A stretch of DNA of 11,985 nucleotides from positions 1 to 11,985 of the forward strand of contig JAKAGP010000014.1 in the NCBI GenBank assembly GCA_021825785.1, given 5' to 3'. Under the pieces are notes generated by a model. That model was not told the DNA's origin and did not search any database. It saw only the letters and a list, made by a program, of their open reading frames with translations. A program made the translations under genes and the position numbers. Positions 1-4,701 of this stretch are shown piece after piece. The DNA comes from Nitrospirota bacterium (lineage in GTDB: Bacteria > Nitrospirota > Thermodesulfovibrionia > Thermodesulfovibrionales > JdFR-88). The stretch's first letter is position 1; each line of letters opens with the position of its first letter.

Positions 1-8
1 CCCATGCA

Positions 9-28
9 CCGGGCGTTCAACTGCCCGG
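9..28 (+). promoter_or_regulatory. Hairpin directly upstream of the ParB-like gene's SD
   Basis: CCGGGC (9-14) and GCCCGG (23-28) form a perfect 6-bp GC stem with an 8-nt loop. The Shine-Dalgarno AAAGGAGG (29-36) begins at the next base and the ATG is at 41. There is no T-tract, so it is more likely an mRNA processing, stability or translation element (or the 3' end of an upstream leader) than a full terminator. The same hairpin-then-SD layout recurs in later gaps. Confidence 0.5.
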
Positions 29-40
29 AAAGGAGGGATA

Positions 41-826
41 ATGATCCAAGAGCAGAAGCCCGAACCCACGGTCCTTGAGCTCGCAAAGGTCTCGGCCGAC
101 GACCAGGTCCAGTGCCGGAAGAATCTTAATAAAGAGGTCGTCGAGGAATACGCCTGGCACATGGCCGAAGGAAAAGCCTTCCCTCCCATCGATGTCTTCC
201 AAGATGGCGTGCGGTACATACTCGCTGACGGGTTCCACAGGTTCTGCGCCGCCGTCAAGGCAGGCAGATCGGTTATTGGGGCCATCATCCATGAAGGCGG
301 CATCCGCGAGGCCAAGCTTTTCGCCGCAACATCCAACATCAACCATGGCCTACGCCGAACCCGTGCCGATAAGCGAAAGGCCGTGACCACGGTATTGATG
401 GAGGAGGAGTGGCGTAGTCTGACCAATGGTGAAATCGCCAAACGTCTCGCCGTCACATCTCAGTTCGTGGGGGATGTCCGCCGGGACCTTGAAGCCACTC
501 GAAATGATTTCGAGTCGCCAACCGTGAGGACTGGTAGCGACGGCCGCACCATTGATACCGCGAACATCGGTAAAAAAGGTAAAGCTCACATCCCTGTTCC
601 GCGCGGCACCGATGCTGCTGATCAGACTGAGGAATACATTGCCATGGTGGAAGCATCCGCCCTGATTGCCCGCGTCCGGCAGCTGGGAGCCGAATTGAGG
701 GCGAGGGAAAACCGCATCGTCCATCTGGAAAAGCGGATAGCCGACCTGGAACTGGAGCTGAACGTTCATCGTCCCCCGGTCCCAGCTCCTTGGGGCCTCG
801 TTGAGGCCAATGCCCGTATTCACTGA
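41..826 (+). CDS. ParB-like DNA-binding protein (ParB N-terminal domain + HTH + coiled coil)
   Basis: A 261-residue protein of the ParB/RepB/Spo0J type. The N-terminal domain (about residues 12-110) carries the family signature around the DGFHRFCAA stretch at residues 63-71, a variant of the usual GxRR/GxHR box that in true ParB proteins binds CTP, and the region ending near SNINHGLRR that links to the DNA-binding part. A helix-turn-helix is readable at about residues 128-147 (NGEIAKRLAVTSQFVGDVRR). The C-terminus (about 205-243) is charged and heptad-like, a likely dimerising coiled coil. The start is firm: AAAGGAGG lies 4 nt before the ATG. No ParA ATPase is in the window, so it may be a regulator or a partition protein with its partner elsewhere. 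A 19-bp perfect palindrome lies inside the gene. The ParB-fold assignment is fairly sure; a partition function is inferred. Confidence 0.8.
   Translation: MIQEQKPEPTVLELAKVSADDQVQCRKNLNKEVVEEYAWHMAEGKAFPPIDVFQDGVRYILADGFHRFCAAVKAGRSVIGAIIHEGGIREAKLFAATSNINHGLRRTRADKRKAVTTVLMEEEWRSLTNGEIAKRLAVTSQFVGDVRRDLEATRNDFESPTVRTGSDGRTIDTANIGKKGKAHIPVPRGTDAADQTEEYIAMVEASALIARVRQLGAELRARENRIVHLEKRIADLELELNVHRPPVPAPWGLVEANARIH
497..515. repeat. 19-bp perfect palindrome inside the ParB-like gene (candidate binding site)
   Basis: ACTCGAAAT (497-505), one central G (506), and ATTTCGAGT (507-515) are exact inverted repeats with 9-bp arms. The site lies in the coding sequence just after the helix-turn-helix segment. 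Partition sites (parS) and autoregulatory operators are often palindromes of this size close to or inside parB genes. Binding by this protein is inference. Confidence 0.5.
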
Positions 827-859
827 TGTGGCGCTGAAAAGCCAGAAGTAGATGCCGAG

Positions 860-883
860 GGGACCTTCTTGGGTCCCTTTTTT
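860..883 (+). terminator. Rho-independent terminator after the ParB-like gene
   Basis: GGGACC (860-865) pairs with GGTCCC (872-877) around a 6-nt loop and is followed directly by TTTTTT (878-883). It sits 34 nt after the ParB-like stop codon, as expected for an intrinsic terminator. Confidence 0.8.
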
Positions 884-902
884 ATTGGGCGCACTCGCCA
901 TC

Positions 903-924
903 AAGGCGGGAGACGCCTTTTTTT
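903..924 (+). terminator. Second tandem intrinsic terminator
   Basis: AAGGCG (903-908) and CGCCTT (914-919) form a perfect 6-bp stem with the loop GGAGA, followed by an uninterrupted T run (to 924). It is only about 20 nt beyond the first terminator. It may be a backup terminator, or an attenuator for a promoter lying between the two. Confidence 0.75.
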
Positions 925-974
925 GTTTCTACAGGCAGGCGCGGGCCTAACCAACCCGTGGGAAAGGAGCGCCT

Positions 975-1010
975 ATGCACAGACTCTGGTGGTCTCTGCA
1001 CCCTACCTGA
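975..1010 (+). CDS. Possible leader peptide (11 aa, MHRLWWSLHPT)
   Basis: ATG at 975 follows AAAGGAG (963-969) with a good 5-nt spacing and opens an 11-codon frame with two adjacent tryptophans, ending at TGA 1008-1010. It lies 82 nt upstream of the next gene, in a stretch with several hairpins, an arrangement seen for translated leaders. The peptide has no recognisable homology and the call rests only on the strong SD and the position. The alternative is a chance start in an untranslated leader. Confidence 0.35.
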   Translation: MHRLWWSLHPT

Positions 1011-1060
1011 GCTCTCCCTTAAGTCGGATGACTTGGAGGCAGTGCGTCCCTTTGGGGACG
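976..1060 (+). promoter_or_regulatory. Structured mRNA leader with three hairpins
   Basis: Three local hairpins lie between the candidate leader peptide's start and the next gene. The first is TGCA-c-AGAC (976-984) with GTCT-c-TGCA (992-1000), overlapping the 11-codon frame. The second is AAGTC (1021-1025) with GACTT (1030-1034), loop GGAT. The third is CGTCCC (1045-1050) with GGGACG (1055-1060), loop TTTG. The SD AAGGAG (1078-1083) of the following gene lies just after them. A translation-coupled control role is inferred. Confidence 0.35.
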
Positions 1061-1092
1061 ATCCCAGTACCACACTGAAGGAGAAGCTCAAA

Positions 1093-2403
1093 ATGAGCAA
1101 TGATATCGAGAAGGTCGAGGGCCAGGACATCGTTCCCGAGTCCGAGGCCGGCATTCAGGCAGAGGAAACCCAGGACGAAACCTTATCTCAGGGTATCAGC
1201 CTGGAGGAGCACGAACCGAAAACCACCGATCAGCCCGTTTCCGAGGTCGTGGAGACGGTTCCGCCCGAAGACGGGGCTGGTGATGCCCCGGAGGTGCCGC
1301 TCGACCTCATGGAGAACGTGACCGAGGAACCCCGGAACGCCGAGAAGGCCGACTCCGAATCCGGGGAAACCGTTCCGTCCGGAGATGGGGCCGGTGACAC
1401 TCAGGGGGTGCCTTTTAACCTCCCGGAGAACGTGACCGTGGCACCGCAGAACCCTGAGCAGCTCGACCTGAAAGTCCTTCGCGGCCCGCAGGAGGGTCTG
1501 GAGGTCTATCTGCGGGTCTCGGACGACCAGGGCGAGTACCTCGGCGACACGGCGCTGGAGGCCAAAGTCAAGGCTTTCAACGAGCAGTATCGGGACGTGG
1601 AGGGGCTTTCCGACGAGGATGTCGTCCAGGTCCTTACAGAGGGGCCCAAGCTCACAACGAAGTACATCCAGGGCATCAACAGGACGGATTCATGGTCCAA
1701 GGGGAACAAGGCGAAGTACCTGATCCGGGCGGGAATGATGCTCCTCCTGCAGAAGGCCGCGGTGAAAAAGAAAAAGGGGGTTTGGATCGAATGGTTCAAG
1801 GCCAACTACATCCCCGAGCAGTTGCGGTCTGCCCAGACTTACATGTCGGTGGCTAAGGTCCGCAATTCCATCCGGTACGCCATCCTGGGGATCGATCGCC
1901 TCTATGAGATTCAGCGGATCGTCAAGGACTACCGTGACGAGGACCCGGTGAGGCGGTTCATACAGGAGAGTGGCATCGTCTTCGACCCCTCGGAGGAGGT
2001 GGACCTCGTGGCCTTTAAGCAGGAGATCGACATCGCTCTTGCCCAGCAGAAGCTTCTCGAGAATGGTCTCGAGGGCATCGCCAAAGAGAGGGTCGAGGCT
2101 CTGGTCCGTGACGGGATCGAGCTGGTTGGCAAACACATCAAGGCCCTCAAGCTGGTCAAGAAGTCCAATGGGGACCTGAACCGGTGCATGGAGGAGATCT
2201 TCGAGAACGGCGGCAAGGTGGAGCCGACTCAGGATCCCGCCACGAAGGCCGATAATTTCATCAAGAACACCAATCGCTTCATGTTGGCGCTGGACACCGC
2301 TTTGGACGAGGACGAGTACCTGTCCGAGATTCCCGCCCAGGTCGTGAGGACGCTCAAGCTCAAGATCGAGAACCTCGAGGCCAAGATCCTCGGTAGCCGT
2401 TAA
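1093..2403 (+). CDS. DUF3102-like protein with acidic repetitive N-terminus
   Basis: A 436-residue protein. I chose ATG 1093 because AAGGAG (1078-1083) lies 9 nt upstream; an in-frame GTG at 958 would add 45 residues translated from the hairpin-rich leader. Residues 1-130 are highly acidic, rich in E, D, P and G, probably disordered, and contain two tandem copies of a 34-residue unit (54-87 and 92-125). The core from about residue 200 to 265 (KYLIRAGMMLL, GVWIEWFKANY, SAQTYMSVAKV) resembles DUF3102-type domains of plasmid and phage proteins, in which a substrate helix pair precedes an xxTAQNYM-like HTH segment. The C-terminal half is helical and highly charged, with predicted coiled-coil stretches and no catalytic motif that I can see. 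Given the neighbours, a DNA-binding or maintenance role is possible. The function is unknown; the DUF3102 resemblance is moderate. Confidence 0.75.
   Translation: MSNDIEKVEGQDIVPESEAGIQAEETQDETLSQGISLEEHEPKTTDQPVSEVVETVPPEDGAGDAPEVPLDLMENVTEEPRNAEKADSESGETVPSGDGAGDTQGVPFNLPENVTVAPQNPEQLDLKVLRGPQEGLEVYLRVSDDQGEYLGDTALEAKVKAFNEQYRDVEGLSDEDVVQVLTEGPKLTTKYIQGINRTDSWSKGNKAKYLIRAGMMLLLQKAAVKKKKGVWIEWFKANYIPEQLRSAQTYMSVAKVRNSIRYAILGIDRLYEIQRIVKDYRDEDPVRRFIQESGIVFDPSEEVDLVAFKQEIDIALAQQKLLENGLEGIAKERVEALVRDGIELVGKHIKALKLVKKSNGDLNRCMEEIFENGGKVEPTQDPATKADNFIKNTNRFMLALDTALDEDEYLSEIPAQVVRTLKLKIENLEAKILGSR
1252..1467 (+). repeat. Tandem 34-residue coding repeat (two units, 38-codon period)
   Basis: Units at 1252-1353 and 1366-1467 encode near-matching segments. 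Both begin ETVP, contain DGAGD, and then have VP-x-x-L-x-ENVT and a closing P-x-N-x-E-x-x-D. The copies differ at many positions, so this is an old intragenic duplication under protein-level constraint. It lies in the acidic, probably disordered tail. Confidence 0.75.
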
Positions 2404-2411
2404 CCGTCTGC

Positions 2412-2441
2412 GGGGCCTCCTGTCTTCGGATGGGAGGCCCC
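2412..2441 (+). terminator. Strong GC hairpin between genes
   Basis: GGGGCCTCC (2412-2420) and GGAGGCCCC (2433-2441) are a perfect 9-bp inverted repeat with a 12-nt loop, 8 nt after the stop codon at 2403. Only TTCT follows, so termination would be weak. It may be a partial terminator or a barrier protecting the 3' end, and it almost touches the SD of the next gene. Confidence 0.55.
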
Positions 2442-2458
2442 TTCTCATGGAGGTCGAA

Positions 2459-3355
2459 ATGGTACTTTACCTTGCCGTGTTGAGGCGCAAGGCCCGCGAG
2501 GCCTATCTGGAAATGTTTCCCGGCGCCAGAATCAACGCTCTTGTCTCCTACGGAAGGCGGGACCCTGAGGAGATGAGCCTTCTTGGAAAAGACAGGGGCT
2601 CGGTTGACAGGTTAATTGGGGACTCAGGAACATGGTCCTTGAATCAGAACCGCCAGAAGTATGCGGACTGGATCACCATCACTGGCTACATCCCGTTTCT
2701 CAGAGTCGCTGCGGACAAGTTGGATTTTTACTTCAACTTCGACGAGGACTTCTCCAAGGACGGATTCGACACCAACCTGGCCCACCAGCTCCGCTTGGAG
2801 GAGGAGGGCTTCAAACCCGTACCGGTCATCCACGACTGCTACGGGGACGAGATTCAGTACTACATCGACCGGGGCCACAAGATGCTCGCCATCGGTTCGG
2901 GCGAGCTCGCTTACGCTTCCCTGGACGAGATGCACTTCATCATGGAGCGGTTCCGCAAACACGGGATCAAGGTCCACTTCCTGGGCTGCACGGACTACAT
3001 GAAGCTGGCGTACCTCCCGGTCTACTCCTGCGACTCGAGCTCGTGGACCCAGGCAGGGGCGAGAGACTATGCTCTGTTCTGGAATCCCGCCCGCAGCGGT
3101 TTCAACAAGACGGACAAGGTGTTCCTGACGGAAACACCCTCTCCGAAAATGAAGGGACAGCATCATCTGGATCATCCCTTCAGGGTGGAGTTCCAGGAGT
3201 ATCTGCACCGGGAGTTCGGCTTCTCCATCGAGGACCTGGTCGGCAAGAAATCCAAGGTCACGGTGAACCGCCAGGTCGTCAACATCCGCTACTTCCTGGA
3301 GCTTGGGGCACGGGCCACCGCAAAGCAGCAGGAGCTTGGCTTCACGTTCGAGTAG
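2459..3355 (+). CDS. TGT-like transglycosylase of the phage DpdA type
   Basis: A 298-residue protein resembling the tRNA-guanine transglycosylase (TGT) TIM-barrel family, in particular the phage DpdA group that inserts 7-deazaguanine bases into DNA. Visible signatures are DSGTWS at residues 55-60, matching the TGT DSG-x-F base-binding loop, followed by a run with alternating strands and helices, the segment GFKPVPVIH, KVHFLGCTD, and YSCDSSSW at 189-196, whose D192 sits where the family's nucleophilic aspartate is expected. The CxCxxC zinc site of bacterial TGT is absent. ATG 2459 is preferred over ATG 2447 because GGAGG (2449-2453) lies 5 nt before it. No queuosine or preQ0 synthesis genes are in the window, so the base would have to come from the host or from genes elsewhere. 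A tRNA or unrelated base-exchange role remains possible. Confidence 0.65.
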   Translation: MVLYLAVLRRKAREAYLEMFPGARINALVSYGRRDPEEMSLLGKDRGSVDRLIGDSGTWSLNQNRQKYADWITITGYIPFLRVAADKLDFYFNFDEDFSKDGFDTNLAHQLRLEEEGFKPVPVIHDCYGDEIQYYIDRGHKMLAIGSGELAYASLDEMHFIMERFRKHGIKVHFLGCTDYMKLAYLPVYSCDSSSWTQAGARDYALFWNPARSGFNKTDKVFLTETPSPKMKGQHHLDHPFRVEFQEYLHREFGFSIEDLVGKKSKVTVNRQVVNIRYFLELGARATAKQQELGFTFE

Positions 3356-3367
3356 GCGGAATCCCCC

Positions 3368-3390
3368 AAAAACGCAGAATCTTCGTTTTT
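3368..3390 (+). terminator. Terminator with A5/T5 stem, copy 1 of a repeated module
   Basis: AAAAACG (3368-3374) pairs with CGTTTTT (3384-3390). The inner bases AG/CT pair across one mismatch to leave the loop AAT. It starts 12 nt after the stop codon at 3355. An almost identical 25-base copy lies at 8173-8197, with the same loop and fold. Confidence 0.6.
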
Positions 3391-3396
3391 CCCAAA

Positions 3397-3423
3397 GGGG
3401 TCGGGCCATCATGGTCCGGCCCC
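3397..3423 (+). promoter_or_regulatory. 11-bp hairpin before the DUF669-like gene's SD
   Basis: Bases 3397-3407 pair with 3413-3423 (11 pairs, two of them G-T) around the loop ATCAT. It is followed by a weak pyrimidine run and then AAAGGAGG (3434-3441) and the ATG at 3448. It belongs to the hairpin-SD-start pattern seen through this arm. Confidence 0.55.
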
Positions 3424-3447
3424 ATTCCTTTCCAAAGGAGGCATCCG

Positions 3448-3813
3448 ATGAAACCGAAAAGTGTGGTTCCCGCTGGAATTTACGCGGTCGAGCTCAAGAA
3501 GGTCGAAGACAAGTCTTACCACCCCACAAGGCACGAGGAGCGCAATTTCCTGCTGTGCTCTTGGGAGGTCCTGAACGGCGATCACAAGGACAAGGTCTTC
3601 ACGAGTCCCTTGTATTATCATACGAAAAAGGGCCTCAAGGAAATCGACAAGCTGATTTCCTTCATGGGCCTTCCCAAAGATACGCCCATTGACTACCGCC
3701 TGGAGGGTGGGCGCTGCCTGCTCCGTGTATTCATTGATCAAAAGGGAAGGAACACCGCCCTTCCGTATGGAAGGCTCTCTACCGATATGATCTCGCCTAT
3801 GGCCAAAGGATAG
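3448..3813 (+). CDS. DUF669-like small protein, possible ssDNA-binding
   Basis: A 121-residue protein. The start is firm: AAAGGAGG (3434-3441) lies 6 nt before ATG 3448. The open frame continues far upstream, but that part overlaps the transglycosylase and is not coding. The sequence begins with a typical DUF669 pattern: a G-x-Y-x-V-x-L-K-K-V-E strand (residues 10-20), then a conserved E-x-x-N-G-D-H-K-D-K-V-F segment near residues 40-50, then a short helix region and a C-terminal strand. DUF669 proteins are phage proteins with an OB-like fold and often lie beside recombination or replication genes, which fits the nearby primase-helicase. The identification is moderate. Confidence 0.6.
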   Translation: MKPKSVVPAGIYAVELKKVEDKSYHPTRHEERNFLLCSWEVLNGDHKDKVFTSPLYYHTKKGLKEIDKLISFMGLPKDTPIDYRLEGGRCLLRVFIDQKGRNTALPYGRLSTDMISPMAKG

Positions 3814-3832
3814 GCCCTGTAACCCGTCCAAA

Positions 3833-3860
3833 GGGGAGGTACGGCCCATTGTTCCTCCCC
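3833..3860 (+). promoter_or_regulatory. Inverted repeat in the gap before the XRE gene
   Basis: GGGGAGG (3833-3839) and CCTCCCC (3854-3860) are a perfect 7-bp inverted repeat with a 14-nt loop and no T-tract. It probably marks the end of the upstream transcript or protects it. The 157-nt gap to the XRE gene also contains the GGACAAACT element. Confidence 0.4.
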
Positions 3861-3970
3861 GCCCTCCAAGCTCCTTATTGCACTCCCCAGCACGCCCGTG
3901 TTGAACCGACCATTCCTATCCTCGGACAAACTATAAACAATTAATTTTATGATGAGAAAGGAGGCCGTCT

Positions 3971-4228
3971 GTGCAAACACGCCGTTTTGTTCTTTCCCCA
4001 GTGAAAAAGCTCCTGTTCGAGCGTGGGATTTCACAAAGCCAGGCTGCTAAGGATTTGAAGACCGATTACTTCCGCTTCAACAGAATCGTTAACGGCTGGA
4101 CAACTGCATCACCAGAGCTGCGCCGGAAGATCGCCACGTACTTCGGCGTGCCCGAGTCCGAGCTTTTTGTCGAGCAAGCCCAAGCTGGCCAGGGATCCCC
4201 CAATGAAGAACGAATACCGGAACATTAA
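3971..4228 (+). CDS. XRE-family HTH regulator
   Basis: An 85-residue lambda-Cro/CI-type protein starting at GTG 3971, 6 nt after AAAGGAGG (3957-3964). The five-helix XRE core spans about residues 8-65: LFERGISQSQAAKDL (helices 1-2), then FRFNRIVNGWTTASPELRRKIATYFGV, with the typical turn and a closing hydrophobic pair. The tail has no other domain. A repressor of this type beside a replication gene often controls copy number or the lysogeny-like switch. The gap upstream holds GGACAAACT (3924-3932), which recurs 42 nt before the primase-helicase; autoregulation and control of that gene are inferred. Confidence 0.85.
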   Translation: MQTRRFVLSPVKKLLFERGISQSQAAKDLKTDYFRFNRIVNGWTTASPELRRKIATYFGVPESELFVEQAQAGQGSPNEERIPEH

Positions 4229-4562
4229 GGAGTTCATGCGTATCGAGCGCCCCGCGGACAAGTTTTCTGCCCGGGGAGGCAGCGCAATGGTCACCTGCTG
4301 CCAAAGCTCCTACTTCGACAGCGAGGAAGGGGTCAGGAAGCACAACGCCATGCAGGTTACGGCCCTCAACCTGGTCTCCCTTTCCAAAGGCATCCCAGAC
4401 AGCAATTGTGCAATAAATTCAACGCTCTCCTACATTGTTGATCCGCCAACGGGGGAAACCTGGGTCAATGTCCAAATTCGAGCGGGTATCCCAAAGGACA
4501 GGGTTCTTAAGGAGTTGGAATGCATTTGCGAATTCATCAAGAGCGAGTGGCAAGAAGGCTGA
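4203..4562 (+). CDS. Unknown small protein overlapping the XRE gene
   Basis: A 119-residue protein that I do not recognise. ATG 4203 is 26 nt inside the end of the XRE gene and has a modest AGGGA (4191-4195) at 7 nt. A later ATG at 4236 has AAGGAG (4227-4232) but only a 3-nt gap; it would give a 108-residue product. The protein is soluble, with two cysteines near residue 32 (TCCQSSYF) and a C-terminal charged helix (KDRVLKELECICEFIK). The overlap suggests translational coupling to the regulator. No antitoxin or anti-repressor motif is clear. Confidence 0.7.
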   Translation: MKNEYRNIKEFMRIERPADKFSARGGSAMVTCCQSSYFDSEEGVRKHNAMQVTALNLVSLSKGIPDSNCAINSTLSYIVDPPTGETWVNVQIRAGIPKDRVLKELECICEFIKSEWQEG

Positions 4563-4593
4563 TGCAATAGCAATACGGAGGTAAAGGCAAAAG

Positions 4594-4623
4594 GGCTCAC
4601 TCTTCTTGTGGTGGGCCTTTTTT
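4594..4623 (+). terminator. Terminator after the XRE-unknown pair
   Basis: GGCTCAC (4594-4600) pairs with GTGGGCC (4611-4617) with one G-T pair, extended by A-T pairs on the outer side, and is followed by six T (4618-4623). It separates the regulator pair from the primase-helicase. Confidence 0.7.
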
Positions 4624-4651
4624 GCTTCGTTGAAATGACCAAACCAACAGA

Positions 4652-4669
4652 GGACAAACTTTCGAAGTT
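4652..4669 (+). promoter_or_regulatory. GGACAAACT element plus AACTT/AAGTT dyad before the primase-helicase gene
   Basis: GGACAAACT (4652-4660) matches the 9 bases at 3924-3932 before the XRE gene. Both copies stand 24-25 nt from the SD of the gene that follows. At this site the bases run into AACTT (4657-4661)-TCG-AAGTT (4665-4669), a short perfect dyad. A binding site for the neighbouring XRE regulator, or part of a promoter, are both possible. Confidence 0.35.
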
Positions 4670-4701
4670 CAAACAAATATTTTTTAAGGAGGACTTTGAC
4701 C

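Noticed and set aside
958..1092. GTG start at 958 for the DUF3102-like protein
   Set aside because: The SD at 963-969 is downstream of this GTG and serves the ATG at 975 in another frame, while AAGGAG at 1078-1083 serves ATG 1093.
1690..2448. Long minus-strand open frame opposite the DUF3102-like gene (252 codons)
   Set aside because: It lies wholly opposite a gene with a strong SD, and its Leu/Asp/Val-rich product is what the reverse frame of this codon usage gives. No SD supports it.
2624..3412. Long minus-strand open frame opposite the transglycosylase gene (262 codons)
   Set aside because: Antisense shadow of a gene with clear family motifs. It has no recognisable domain.
2632..3447. 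Upstream extension of the DUF669-like frame
   Set aside because: The frame is open across the transglycosylase gene, but its product there is Arg/Gly/Pro-rich frame-shifted sequence. The consensus SD before ATG 3448 marks the real start.
3849..3944. Possible 31-codon ORF starting TTG at 3849
   Set aside because: It has a purine-rich stretch upstream, but a rare start, a hairpin overlapping it and no homology. Not enough support.
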